NCBI RefSeq assembly: GCF_004361855.1 | Contig: NZ_SNWQ01000013.1 | Coordinates: 186,001-250,000, forward strand | Direction: 5' to 3' | Length of the DNA: 64,000 nt | DNA from: Kribbella caucasensis | Lineage (GTDB): Bacteria > Actinomycetota > Actinomycetes > Propionibacteriales > Kribbellaceae | Part shown: positions 34,418 to 43,931 of the stretch, piece by piece | Position numbering within the stretch: position 1 is the stretch's first letter | Layout of the letters: each line of letters opens with the position of its first letter | Position numbers and translations under genes: made by a program | Notes under the pieces: model-generated | Databases searched by the model: none | What the model saw: only the letters and a program-made list of their open reading frames with translations | Told to the model about the DNA's origin: nothing

Positions 34418-35701
34418 TTACCACTCGTCCTGTACGGCGAACGCTGCCGCCGGGTCGCGATCCGGGGGACCGGCAGGCATCCACTGGTCGCTGTCGAGCC
34501 GATACGGATGCCACCGGCCGACCCGGTCCAACCTGAGCTGGCGCCCGCCGGCGGTCAACCTGTTGCCCTCAGCCGTCAGCTCGATCGGATCGTCCGCAGC
34601 CGCCTGTACTTCGACCCGGGCGCGCGCCAGCTCCCCGGCCTCCGGCGACCAACTGTTCTCCAGCACGTCGAGCCCCGGCGCACCGCCGTACGACCACGCC
34701 TGAACGCCGATCGCGAGTTCAGCCGGCCGCCCGGTCGCCCGCCTCAGCGCTTCGCCCAGCTCGGGATAGTCAGCAGCAAGCCGCACCGCGTCCTGCCACT
34801 CGTCCAGCACCCACGGCTCGGCCCCACCCGACAACAACGCACTGAGCTGACCCCGAGCCCGCCGCGCCGCATCCAGCACCAGCAGGGGAAGCAGCACAAG
34901 CTCCGCCAACGCCTGCGTCCCACTCACCACAAGGTCATCCAGGCCAACCTTCGTCGGCATCGCGGGCGGCTCAGGCAGAGGGCCGACGGCCGAGGCAAAC
35001 GCCTCCCCAGCGAGCACGCCGATGGACCCGCGCCGCAATGCACCACCGCCCGCCCCGGGCCCGCCGTGCCCCACTCGGCTCGGCCCGTCAGGGCCGGAGC
35101 CCTCATCTGCCGGGGAGATGGCCGCTGCGCGCGGGCCGGCCGACATCCGCTGCTGCAACTCGTCGAGCAGGTCTTCCCGCGATCGGCCTCGCATCAGCAG
35201 GAGCACGAACGGGTCTTCGTCGAGCAGCCAGGCCACCTGGTAGCAGAGGCCGGCCGCGTGCTGGCAGGGGAGTTCCCACGAATCACACGTGCACGAAGGA
35301 TCCAGGTCGCCGATGCCCGGCAACAGCGGGACCCCAGCGTCCCCGGCGGCGTCGACCAGGTCGTGCGGCATCTCGCCGTCGAGGAGCGCCGCGATGTGCC
35401 CGGCCCGCGCCCCGACCTGGTCGAGGAACCGCCGCCACTCGTCGTCGCTCAACCGATCGACCAGCACCACCGCGTCGTACGAGTCCTGCGGCGCGTGCAC
35501 AGTCGCCGCGATCCGGCCCGGGCTGATCGTGATCGTGCCGACCTGCCCCGAGTTCGCGTACCGCCGTCCCTTCCGCAGCTGGTCCGAGTCCAGGGACGTG
35601 TCCTCCATCGCCTGCACCCAAGCCCGCGCCCACCACGACTTCCCGCGCGTACTCCGCCCCCGCTGCACCCCGAACGCCGGAAACCCCCGAGCCTCACTCA
35701 C
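34418..35701 (-). CDS. SWIM zinc-finger domain protein
   Basis: Protein of about 427 residues. The SWIM motif CTCDSWELPCQHAAGLCY is at about residues 139-156, with the C-x-C and C-x-H zinc ligands. The N-terminal part has GKSWWARAWVQAMED, conserved in SWIM partners of SNF2 enzymes. GTG at 35701 overlaps the stop of the SNF2 helicase gene by 4 bases (GTGA). The pair SWIM plus SNF2 is a common actinobacterial two-gene unit, probably for DNA or RNA handling; the exact role is unknown. The frame is open upstream to 35932 but overlaps the helicase gene. Confidence 0.88.
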   Translation of the reverse strand: MSEARGFPAFGVQRGRSTRGKSWWARAWVQAMEDTSLDSDQLRKGRRYANSGQVGTITISPGRIAATVHAPQDSYDAVVLVDRLSDDEWRRFLDQVGARAGHIAALLDGEMPHDLVDAAGDAGVPLLPGIGDLDPSCTCDSWELPCQHAAGLCYQVAWLLDEDPFVLLLMRGRSREDLLDELQQRMSAGPRAAAISPADEGSGPDGPSRVGHGGPGAGGGALRRGSIGVLAGEAFASAVGPLPEPPAMPTKVGLDDLVVSGTQALAELVLLPLLVLDAARRARGQLSALLSGGAEPWVLDEWQDAVRLAADYPELGEALRRATGRPAELAIGVQAWSYGGAPGLDVLENSWSPEAGELARARVEVQAAADDPIELTAEGNRLTAGGRQLRLDRVGRWHPYRLDSDQWMPAGPPDRDPAAAFAVQDEW

Positions 35702-38586
35702 CGCACACCCCGCAATTCGACGAGGTCGGCTAGTTCGGAGTCGGTGAGCTCGGTGAGCGCGGCCTCGCCTGCGGTCAGCACCGCGTCGGCCAACGCGCGC
35801 TTGCTGTTGAGCATCGCCGCGATCCGGTCCTCGATGGTGCCTTCGGCAATCAACCGGTGCACCTGAACCGGCCGCGTCTGCCCGATCCTGTACGCCCGGT
35901 CCGTCGCCTGATCCTCCACCGCCGGGTTCCACCAGCGGTCGTAATGCACCACGTGGTCCGCCCGCGTCAGGTTCAGCCCGGTCCCCGCGGCCTTGAGCGA
36001 CAACAGGAACACCGGCACCTCACCGGCCTGGAACCGCTCGACCATCTCCTCCCGCTTCCGCACCGGCGTCCCACCGTGCAGCAACTGACTCGCGATCCCA
36101 CGCTCGCCGAGATGCCGCACCAGCAACCGCGCCATCTCGACGTACTGCGTGAACACGAGCACGGCCCCGTCCTCGGAAACAATCGTGTCGAGCAACTCGT
36201 CGAGCAGTTCGAGCTTGCCGGATCGCCCGGCCAGCCTCGCTCCGGCCGGTTCCTTGAGGTACTGCACCGGGTGGTTGCAGATCTGCTTCAACCCGGTCAG
36301 CAGCTTCACGATCAACCCGCGCCGCGCCATCGCGTCACTCGCCCTTACCGCGTCGAGCAACTCGCGCACGGTCGCCTCGTACAGCACCGCCTGCTCGCGG
36401 GTGAGCGACACCGGCTGATCCGTCTCGGTCTTCGGTGGCAACTCGGGCGCGATCCCCGGGTCCGACTTGCGCCGCCGGAGCAGGAACGGCCGGACCAGGT
36501 TCGCCAGCCGCCCGGCGACGTCCTCGTCCTTGTCCGCCTCGATCGGCGTCGCCCACCGGCTGCGGAACGTCCCGAGCCGGCCGAGCAACCCCGGCGTGGT
36601 CCAGTCGAGGATCGCCCACAGCTCGGACAGGTTGTTCTCCACCGGCGTCCCGGTCAGTGCAACCCGCGCGAGCGCCGGCACGGTCCGCAACGCCTTCGCC
36701 GTCCCCGACAACGGGTTCTTCACGTGCTGCGCCTCGTCCGCGACCAGCAGCCCCCACCGATGCGCCGCCAACCGCGCCGCATCCCGACGCAACGTCCCGT
36801 ACGTCGTGAGCACGAACCCTTGATCCGCGCCATCGAGTGATCGGCCGGACCCGTGGAACCGGCGTACCGGAGTCCCCGGCGCGAACCGCTGAACCTCGCG
36901 CTCCCAGTTCCCCAGCAGAGATGCAGGGCAGACGACGAGCGTCGGGCCGCTGGTCTCTTCATCGGTCTGCCGGTGCAAATGCAGCGAGATCAACGTGATC
37001 GTCTTGCCGAGGCCCATGTCGTCCGCGAGGCAACCGCCCAGCCCCAGCGAGGTCATCCGCACCAGCCATTGCAGACCGCGGAGTTGGTAGTCGCGCAACG
37101 TGGCGTGCAGGGCAGCAGGCGCTTCGATCGGCTCGTCGGACCGGTCCGGGTCCGCGATCCGCGCCCGCAGATCCTCCAGCCAGCGCGTCGGCGTGATCGT
37201 TACCTGGCGACCGTCGATCTCGGTGCTGCCGGTCAGCGCGGCGCCGAGTGCGTCGATCGCGGTGACCGGTTTGAGGATCCGCTCTCGTGCCTTCCGGGCC
37301 AGGTCGGGATCGACCAGCATCCATTGGTCCCGCAGCCGAACCACGGGCCGGGTCGCCTCGGCCAGCTGGTCCATCTCCGCGTCGGTCAGTGGATCGTTGC
37401 CCAGGGCAACCTGCCAGCTGAAGTCCAGCGTGGCGCCGCCGCCGAAGAATCCAGGCACATCCGACGGCGGCCCATCCGCAGACGTGATCGCCGCCCGGGC
37501 AGTCAGCGCCCGCCCGAGACTCTTCGGCCAATGCAGATCCACGCCGGCCGCCGACAACCGCTGCGCCCCACCGGCCAGCAGCTCACCGACCTCTTCGTCG
37601 GCCAGCTCCATCCGATCCGGTACGACGGCGTCGAGCAGCCGTCCCAACGGTGCCCACACCCTCGCAGCCCGCCGGATCGCCAACGTCGCATCGATCCGCG
37701 CCCGCGGCCCGAACCCGGCAACGTCCCGAGCCCACACCTCGTCCGCATCCCGCACCAACATCGGATCCTGCAAGCTGTGCAGCTGCACCACAATCCGAAA
37801 CCCCCGAGCATCCGCGAGCTCATCGGGGGAGTCCAGCTCGACCCGCAACGAGATCCGTACGCCGGTGTCGAGTCCCGCCGACACCTCATCAGCCCACGAC
37901 CGCAACCGCCCAGCCTGCTGCGGCGCCTTAGCCGTGAACAACCCGGTCCCATGCGCCTTCACCGCAGCCGGCGACCGAGGCATCCCATCCGCGACGGCGT
38001 CCAGAAACTCCCGCACCAACTCCTCGGCCACAGGCATCCGCAGCTCGCCGGCCGCGGTGGCGAGATTCGCTTGGGCACCCCCCGCACCGGCCGCGCCCGG
38101 CGTGCTCGCCGTTGTGTTCTGAGGAATCGACCGAGCTTCCAGCGGCATCGCCTCAGCAAGCTGCAGTACTCGCTCGATGTCGGCCGAATCGAGCGGCCCC
38201 ACCCGCCAGGCGTCGTACCCACCGGGCGATACCCCTGGTAGCAGCCGCCCCCGAGCGACGAGCTGCAACGCAACCAGCGAAGCCGCACCCCAGAACGCAG
38301 CGCTCGGATGCGCCCGCTGATCCCGCCGAGCCCGCCCGAGCACCGCCACCGCATCGGCGACCGGCACCTCGACCACCCGCACGGACCGCAGCTCCACATC
38401 GGTGCCAGCGGCAACTACCAGGGCCCAGTCCGCATGCTCACCGACGCCGAGGGGGAGCGGACCGCCGTCCGGATCCCAGAAGCCGACCTTCCCTTCCCGC
38501 GGCGGATCCGCCGGCCGGAAGACCGCCGCCAACCCCGCAACATCCCTCGGTACTACGGACGCCTCCGCCTGCGTCACCGCTGCCAA
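35698..38586 (-). CDS. SNF2-family DEAD/DEAH-box helicase
   Basis: Protein of 962 residues. The N-terminal 480 residues are a region specific to bacterial SNF2 proteins. The ATPase core then has LRDYQLRGLQWLVRM, Walker A DDMGLGKT, the DEAQ box LLVADEAQHVKNP, TGTPVENNLSELW, and the C-lobe motifs FTQYVEMARLLVRHL and ATDRAYRIGQTRPV. It is a double-stranded DNA translocase of the RapA/SNF2 group. The TTG at 38586 has a good ribosome site (AGGAAGGAA), which decides the start. It is coupled to the SWIM gene. Confidence 0.92.
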   Translation of the reverse strand: MAAVTQAEASVVPRDVAGLAAVFRPADPPREGKVGFWDPDGGPLPLGVGEHADWALVVAAGTDVELRSVRVVEVPVADAVAVLGRARRDQRAHPSAAFWGAASLVALQLVARGRLLPGVSPGGYDAWRVGPLDSADIERVLQLAEAMPLEARSIPQNTTASTPGAAGAGGAQANLATAAGELRMPVAEELVREFLDAVADGMPRSPAAVKAHGTGLFTAKAPQQAGRLRSWADEVSAGLDTGVRISLRVELDSPDELADARGFRIVVQLHSLQDPMLVRDADEVWARDVAGFGPRARIDATLAIRRAARVWAPLGRLLDAVVPDRMELADEEVGELLAGGAQRLSAAGVDLHWPKSLGRALTARAAITSADGPPSDVPGFFGGGATLDFSWQVALGNDPLTDAEMDQLAEATRPVVRLRDQWMLVDPDLARKARERILKPVTAIDALGAALTGSTEIDGRQVTITPTRWLEDLRARIADPDRSDEPIEAPAALHATLRDYQLRGLQWLVRMTSLGLGGCLADDMGLGKTITLISLHLHRQTDEETSGPTLVVCPASLLGNWEREVQRFAPGTPVRRFHGSGRSLDGADQGFVLTTYGTLRRDAARLAAHRWGLLVADEAQHVKNPLSGTAKALRTVPALARVALTGTPVENNLSELWAILDWTTPGLLGRLGTFRSRWATPIEADKDEDVAGRLANLVRPFLLRRRKSDPGIAPELPPKTETDQPVSLTREQAVLYEATVRELLDAVRASDAMARRGLIVKLLTGLKQICNHPVQYLKEPAGARLAGRSGKLELLDELLDTIVSEDGAVLVFTQYVEMARLLVRHLGERGIASQLLHGGTPVRKREEMVERFQAGEVPVFLLSLKAAGTGLNLTRADHVVHYDRWWNPAVEDQATDRAYRIGQTRPVQVHRLIAEGTIEDRIAAMLNSKRALADAVLTAGEAALTELTDSELADLVELRGVR

Positions 38587-38628
38587 TCCAGTTCCTTCCT
38601 AGCCCCGTGATCACCCTGGTCAGCCATC

Positions 38629-40530
38629 TCAGGAAGCCCCGACCACAACCGCCTCCGTCGACGAGTCGCCCGGCTGGTCGAACTGGGTTCGGTACAGCTC
38701 CTCGTACCGCCCGCCGGCCGCCAGCAGCTCAGCATGCGTCCCGCGCTCGAGCACCTGGCCGTCCTCGATCACGAGGATGAGATCGGCAGCCCGGATGGTC
38801 GACAACCGGTGCGCGATCACCACCGCCGTCCGCCCGGCCAGCGCCTCACCCAGCGCGGCCTGCACAGCAGCCTCGGACGTGGAGTCGAGCGCCGCCGTCG
38901 CCTCGTCCAGGATCACCACCCGCGGATGCGCCAACAGCAACCGCGCGATCGTCAGCCGCTGCCGCTCACCACCCGACAACCGGTACCCGCGCTCACCGAC
39001 CACGGTCTCCAGCTGATCCGGCAGCGACCGGATCAGGTCGCCCAACCGAGCCCGGGTTAGTGCATCCCACAACTCTCCCTCGGTCGCCTCGGGCTTGGCC
39101 AGCAGCAGGTTCTCCCGGATCGAGTCGTGGAACAGGTGCCCGTCCTGCGTGACCATGCCGAGGGTCGCGCGCAACGATTCCGCCTTCACGTCCCGTACGT
39201 CGACGCCAGCGAGCCGCACCGCACCGGAGTCCACGTCGTACAGGCGCGGGATCAGCTGCGCGATGGTCGACTTCCCGGCGCCGGACGAGCCGACCAGCGC
39301 GATCATCTGCCCCGGATCGGCCCGGAACGACACCTCGTGCAGCACCTCGACCCCGCCCCGGGTGTCGAGCTTCGCGACCTCCTCCAGCGACGCGAGCGAC
39401 ACCTTGTCAGCCGACGGGTACGCGAACCGGACCTTGTCGAACTCGACCGAGACCGGCCCCTCCGGCACCGACCCAGCACCCGGCTTGTCCTTGATCAGCG
39501 GCTCCAGATCGAGCACCTCGAAGACCCGCTCGAAGCTCACCAGCGCGGTCATCACCTCGAGCCGTGCACTCGCCAGCGCGGTCAAGGGGGAGTAGAGCCG
39601 GGTCAGCAGCAACGCCATCGCGACGACGGCACCCGCGTCGAGCTGATCGCGCAGCGCGTAGAAACCACCGAGCCCGTAGACCACGGCCAGCGCGAGCGCC
39701 GACACCAGCGTCAGCGACGTCACGAACACCCACTGCACCATCGCCGTCCGGACGCCGATGTCCCGCACCCGGCGGGCGCGGACCGCGAACTCCAGCGACT
39801 CCCGGGCCGGCCGGCCGAACAGCTTCACGAGCGTCGCGCCCGGCGCCGAGAACCGCTCGGTCATCTGGGTGCTCATGGTGGCGTTGTAGTTCGCCGCCTC
39901 CCGCTCCAGCGCCGCCAGCCGGTTGCCGATCCGGCGAGCCGGGATGACGAATATCGGCAGGATCACCAGGGCGAGCAGGGTGATCTGCCACGACACCCCC
40001 AGCATCACGACCAGAGTCAGCACCAGCATCACCAGGTTGCTCACCACCCCGGAGAGGGTGTCGCTGAAGGCTCGCTGCGCGCCGATCACGTCGTTGTTCA
40101 GCCGGGACACCAGAGCGCCGGTCCTGGTCCGGGTGAAGAACGCGATCGGCATCTTCTGGATGTGGTCGAACACCGCCGTCCGCAGGTCGAGGATCAGCCC
40201 CTCGCCGATCCGCGCCGACAGCCAGCGGGTGAACAGTCCGAGCCCGGCCTCGGCGACCGCGATGATCGCGATCAGCCCGGCCAGCCAGAGCACCGTGCTG
40301 ACCGCCTTGCCGCCGACGATCGCGTCGACCACCCGGCCGGCCAGCACCGGGGTCGCCACCGCCAGCACGGCGGCGCCGACGCTGAGCACCAGGAACGCGA
40401 CCAGCAGCGCCCGGTGCGGCCGGGCGAACGCGAGGATGCGGGTCAGCGTCGCCCGGGAGAACGGGCGCTTGTCGTCAGAGGCGTGCATCGCGTGGTACAT
40501 CGATGTCCACGCGGTCATTTCCATGCTCAC
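38629..40530 (-). CDS. ABC exporter half-transporter (membrane plus ATPase domain)
   Basis: Protein of about 633 residues. Six membrane segments (about residues 40-330) precede an ATPase. Walker A is GSSGAGKST, signature LSGGERQRLTIARLL, Walker B VVILDEATAALD, and H-loop IAHRLSTIRA. All are canonical, so a homodimer could hydrolyse ATP at both sites. It likely exports a lipid or drug. GTG at 40530 has GGAG 7 bases upstream; the frame is open to 40611. The divergent TetR gene at 40764 is its probable regulator. Confidence 0.9.
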   Translation of the reverse strand: MSMEMTAWTSMYHAMHASDDKRPFSRATLTRILAFARPHRALLVAFLVLSVGAAVLAVATPVLAGRVVDAIVGGKAVSTVLWLAGLIAIIAVAEAGLGLFTRWLSARIGEGLILDLRTAVFDHIQKMPIAFFTRTRTGALVSRLNNDVIGAQRAFSDTLSGVVSNLVMLVLTLVVMLGVSWQITLLALVILPIFVIPARRIGNRLAALEREAANYNATMSTQMTERFSAPGATLVKLFGRPARESLEFAVRARRVRDIGVRTAMVQWVFVTSLTLVSALALAVVYGLGGFYALRDQLDAGAVVAMALLLTRLYSPLTALASARLEVMTALVSFERVFEVLDLEPLIKDKPGAGSVPEGPVSVEFDKVRFAYPSADKVSLASLEEVAKLDTRGGVEVLHEVSFRADPGQMIALVGSSGAGKSTIAQLIPRLYDVDSGAVRLAGVDVRDVKAESLRATLGMVTQDGHLFHDSIRENLLLAKPEATEGELWDALTRARLGDLIRSLPDQLETVVGERGYRLSGGERQRLTIARLLLAHPRVVILDEATAALDSTSEAAVQAALGEALAGRTAVVIAHRLSTIRAADLILVIEDGQVLERGTHAELLAAGGRYEELYRTQFDQPGDSSTEAVVVGAS

Positions 40531-40690
40531 GGCGCTGCTCCGGATCTTGGTCGGCCAGGGACTGCCGATGATCTCGCCGACCACCGACAGTTTCCGAAGG
40601 TAGAACCTCAAGTTAGCTACAGGTCAACCCCGGAACGCATCAACAGCCCTCACTGAGTACGCTGTACGAGGTAACCGCAGGAGTGTAGCC

Positions 40691-40754
40691 AATCCGGCGA
40701 CCACGCGCACATGAATAGAGCCGGCGCACCTGAATCCGGCGTACAGGAATAGAG
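40691..40754. promoter_or_regulatory. direct repeats in the ABC/tetR divergent region
   Basis: AATCCGGCG followed by GAATAGAG occurs twice, at 40691-40720 and in shorter form at 40733-40754, just upstream of the tetR start at 40764. On the ABC side, AAGGTAGAACCTC (about 40600) is a small AGGT-N3-ACCT dyad. Regulatory sites are likely but which protein binds is unknown. Confidence 0.4.
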
Positions 40755-40763
40755 AATTCGGCC

Positions 40764-41519
40764 ATGAACCAGGAGTACAGCGGCGGCGGCGACCCGGCGA
40801 AGAGCCTCGAGCTGCTCTGGGGACTGCAGGCCCGGCCGACCCGGGGACCCAAGCCGGCCCTCACGGTCGAGCGCATCGTCGACGCGGCCACCCGGATCGC
40901 CGACGCGGAGGGACTCGCCGCGATGTCGATGCGCCGGGTCGCCGACGAACTCGGTGTCGGCGCCATGACCCTGTACCGGTACGTCCCCGGCAAGGGCGAG
41001 CTCCTGGACGTGATGCTCGACAGCGCGTACGCCGAGCTGCCGCTCCGCGAGGTGACCGGCGACTGGCGGAAGAAACTGGACGAGGTCGCCCGGGAGAACC
41101 GCGAGCTCTACCTCCGCCACCCCTGGATGCTGTACGTCGCCACGAGCCGCCCGCCGCTCGGCCCCGGCGTGATGGCGAAGTACGAGTGGGAGTTGGCAGC
41201 CGTCGAGGGGATCGGCCTGACCGACGTCGAGATGGACGCCGCGGTCGCGCTGGTCAACGGCTACGTCCACGGAGCCGTCCGGAGTGCGATCGACGCGAAG
41301 CAGGTGATCCAGTCGTCCGGGATCACCGACAAGGAGTGGTGGGAGGCGCACGAACCGTTGCTGGAGAAGATCGGCGACGCGCAGAAGTTCCCGATCGCGT
41401 CCCGGGTCGGCACCACTGTCGGGCAGGAGTTCGAGGCGGCGTACGACTCCGAGCACGGCTTCGAGTTCGGCCTTGCCCGAGTCCTCGACGGCATCGCCGC
41501 CCTCCTCGCCGACCGCTGA
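40764..41519 (+). CDS. TetR-family regulator with TetR-type C-terminal domain
   Basis: Protein of 251 residues. The helix-turn-helix is LTVERIVDAATRIADAEG, then MSMRRVADELGVGAMTLYRY (about residues 34-80). The long C-terminal domain is of the original TetR ligand-binding type. It is divergent from the ABC exporter gene at 38629-40530 and probably represses it until an export substrate binds. ATG at 40764 is used; no clear ribosome site is visible. Confidence 0.88.
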   Translation: MNQEYSGGGDPAKSLELLWGLQARPTRGPKPALTVERIVDAATRIADAEGLAAMSMRRVADELGVGAMTLYRYVPGKGELLDVMLDSAYAELPLREVTGDWRKKLDEVARENRELYLRHPWMLYVATSRPPLGPGVMAKYEWELAAVEGIGLTDVEMDAAVALVNGYVHGAVRSAIDAKQVIQSSGITDKEWWEAHEPLLEKIGDAQKFPIASRVGTTVGQEFEAAYDSEHGFEFGLARVLDGIAALLADR

Positions 41520-41565
41520 CCCACCAACAACGCGGGGTGTGGTGACGTACCGGAAAATGCAGTTG

Positions 41566-41583
41566 TGAGTGAGTGCTCACTCA
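41566..41583. promoter_or_regulatory. 18-bp TetR operator
   Basis: TGAGTGAG (41566-41573), TG, CTCACTCA (41576-41583): a perfect 8-bp dyad. It ends 2 bases before the -10 hexamer TAGCCT, where a bound repressor would exclude RNA polymerase. Confidence 0.8.
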
Positions 41584-41585
41584 GT

Positions 41586-41591
41586 TAGCCT
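41586..41591 (+). promoter_or_regulatory. -10 hexamer TAGCCT of the tetR/ABC exporter operon (leaderless)
   Basis: TAGCCT lies 7 bases before the GTG at 41599. The operator sits directly upstream. Confidence 0.65.
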
Positions 41592-41598
41592 CGATCGG

Positions 41599-42198
41599 GT
41601 GAGCCCACGTGCGACCCCACTGCCGCCCGACGAGCGCCGCGCGGCCATCGTCAAGGCGGCGCTGCCGTTGCTGGAGGAGCACGGCACCGACGTCAGCACC
41701 CGGCAGATCGCCGAGGCGGCCGGTGTCGCCGAAGGCACCATCTTCCGCGCGTTCGGCAGCAAGGACGCGCTGATCGACGCCGTGATGGGGACGGCGTTCG
41801 AGGCCGGCCCGCTGATCGAGGCGCTCCGGTCGATCGACCGGACCCTGCCGCTGCGGGACCGGCTGGTCGAGTCGGTCGAGATCAGCCAGACGCGGCTGCG
41901 CAGTGTCTTCAAGCTGCTGTTCGCGCTGCGGATGCGTCCAGGGCACTGGCAGCACGACGCCAAGGAGGAGCGCCGGCGCAAGGCCGACGCCGAACAGGCC
42001 AACAGCGTCATCGTCGACCTGATCCGCCCGGATGCCGGGCTGCTCCGCTACCCACCGGAGGAAGTCGCGCACCGGATCCGGCTGCTCACCTTCTCCGCCA
42101 CCCACCCAATGATTTCGGACGGTCGGCCATTGACCGCCGAGGAGATCGTCGACTTCGCACTCGACGGTGTCCGCAAACACCACCCCGGGGACCTCTGA
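41599..42198 (+). CDS. TetR-family repressor of the downstream ABC exporter
   Basis: Protein of 199 residues with helix-turn-helix RAAIVKAALPLLEEHG, then STRQIAEAAGVAEGTIFRAF (about residues 14-60). The GTG start at 41599 is chosen because TAGCCT is 7 bases upstream; an in-frame ATG at 41569 lies inside the operator and would be upstream of transcription. The stop shares one base with the start of the first ABC gene (TGATG). Autoregulation through the 18-bp dyad would also control both exporter subunits. Confidence 0.9.
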   Translation: MSPRATPLPPDERRAAIVKAALPLLEEHGTDVSTRQIAEAAGVAEGTIFRAFGSKDALIDAVMGTAFEAGPLIEALRSIDRTLPLRDRLVESVEISQTRLRSVFKLLFALRMRPGHWQHDAKEERRRKADAEQANSVIVDLIRPDAGLLRYPPEEVAHRIRLLTFSATHPMISDGRPLTAEEIVDFALDGVRKHHPGDL

Positions 42199-43931
42199 TG
42201 CTACTTCGCCTGTTGCGTACGCACCTGCGTCCGTACGCCGGCTTTCTGTCCATGGTGGTGGTCCTGCAACTGATCGGGACGATCGCCTCTCTCTACCTGC
42301 CCAGCCTGAACGCCGACATCATCGACGAGGGTGTGGCCAAGGGCGACACCGGCTACATCATGCGCACCGGCGGCTGGATGCTGGCCGTCAGCCTGGTGCA
42401 GATCATCTGCACGGTCACCGCCGTGTACTACGGCGCCAAGACCGCGGCGTTGTTCGGCCGGGACGTCCGGGCCGCCGTCTTCCACCGGGTCGGGGAGTTC
42501 TCCGCCCGGGAGGTGAACCAGTTCGGCGCACCGACGCTGATCTCCCGCAGTACCAACGACGTCACCCAGATCCAGATGCTGGTGGTGACCACCTGCACCA
42601 TGTTGGTCGCAGCTCCGATCACGATGGTCGGCGGCATCTTCATGGCGGTCCGCGAGGACGTCGGACTGTCCTGGCTGGTCGCCGTCGCCGTACCGTTGCT
42701 GGCGGCATCGATCGGCCTGATCGCGTCCCGGATGGTGCCCCAGTTCCGCCGGATGCAGGTGAACATCGACGGGGTGAACCGGGTGCTGCGCGAGCAGATC
42801 ACCGGTATCCGGGTGGTCCGCGCGTTCGTCCGCGAGCCGCACGAGACCCAGCGGTTCGGCGAGGCGAACGCGAACCTCACCGACACCGCCGTCCGGGCCG
42901 GCCGGCTGATGGCCCTGGTCTTCCCGGTGGTGATGTTGATCCTCAACGTCTCCAGCATCGCCGTCCTGTGGTTCGGCGCGTCCCGGGTGGAGAACGGCAC
43001 GATGCAGGTGGGCGCGCTCACCGCGTTCCTCAGCTACCTGATCCAGATCCTGTTCTCGGTGATGATGGCGACCTTCGTGATGATCATGGTTCCGCGGGCC
43101 TCGGTCTGCGCCGACCGGATCAGCGAGGTGCTCGGGACCGAGTCCTCGGTCCGCCCGCCAACCAACCCGGTCAGCACCTTCACCGGACGCGGCGACCTGG
43201 TCTTCGAGCACGCCGAGTTCCAGTACCCCGGCGCCGCCGAGCCTGTACTGCGGGACGTCAGCTTCGCCGCATCGCCCGGACAGACGACCGCGATCATCGG
43301 TAGCACAGGTGCCGGCAAGACGACCCTGATCTCACTGGTTCCGAGATTGTTCGACGCCACCGGCGGCCTAGTACTGGTCAATGGAGTCGACGTCCGGGAG
43401 ATCGAACCGGATGCGTTGTGGGAGCGGATCGGCCTGGTCCCGCAACGGCCGTACCTCTTCTCCGGCACGGTCGCCAGCAACCTGCGCTACGGCAACCCGG
43501 ACGCAGGCGACGACGAACTCTGGGAGGCACTGGAGATTGCCCAGGGCAAGGACTTCGTCGCGGCGATGCCGGACGGCCTCGACTCGCCGATCGCCCAAGG
43601 CGGCACCAACGTCTCCGGCGGTCAGCGGCAGCGGCTCGCGATCGCGCGAGCGCTGGTCCGCAAACCGGAGATCTACTTGTTCGACGACTCGTTCTCAGCA
43701 CTGGACTTGGCGACTGACGCCAGGCTCCGTGCGGCTCTCGCGCCGATCACGGCCGACGCGTGTGTGGTGATCGTCGCGCAGCGCGTGTCGACCATCGTGG
43801 ACGCTGACCAGATCGTCGTACTGGAGGACGGTGCGGTGGTCGGCAAGGGCACTCATGACGAATTGCTCGACACCTGTCCGACGTACGTCGAGATCGTCGA
43901 GTCCCAGCGGTCCGCGGAGGAGGCGGCATGA
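42198..43931 (+). CDS. heterodimeric ABC exporter, subunit with degenerate Walker B
   Basis: Membrane-spanning plus ATPase protein of 577 residues. Six membrane segments (about 15-300), then Walker A GSTGAGKTT and signature NVSGGQRQRLAIARALV, which is canonical. Walker B is IYLFDDSFSALD, with Asp where the catalytic Glu should be; this is the degenerate-site pattern of exporters such as TM287/288. The next gene is the partner. It is the second gene of a TetR-led operon. A multidrug or lipid export role is likely. Confidence 0.92.
   Translation: MLLRLLRTHLRPYAGFLSMVVVLQLIGTIASLYLPSLNADIIDEGVAKGDTGYIMRTGGWMLAVSLVQIICTVTAVYYGAKTAALFGRDVRAAVFHRVGEFSAREVNQFGAPTLISRSTNDVTQIQMLVVTTCTMLVAAPITMVGGIFMAVREDVGLSWLVAVAVPLLAASIGLIASRMVPQFRRMQVNIDGVNRVLREQITGIRVVRAFVREPHETQRFGEANANLTDTAVRAGRLMALVFPVVMLILNVSSIAVLWFGASRVENGTMQVGALTAFLSYLIQILFSVMMATFVMIMVPRASVCADRISEVLGTESSVRPPTNPVSTFTGRGDLVFEHAEFQYPGAAEPVLRDVSFAASPGQTTAIIGSTGAGKTTLISLVPRLFDATGGLVLVNGVDVREIEPDALWERIGLVPQRPYLFSGTVASNLRYGNPDAGDDELWEALEIAQGKDFVAAMPDGLDSPIAQGGTNVSGGQRQRLAIARALVRKPEIYLFDDSFSALDLATDARLRAALAPITADACVVIVAQRVSTIVDADQIVVLEDGAVVGKGTHDELLDTCPTYVEIVESQRSAEEAA

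Noticed and set aside
41569..41598. ATG at 41569 as start of the second TetR protein
   Set aside because: It lies inside the 18-bp operator and upstream of the -10 hexamer, so it would not be in the mRNA.
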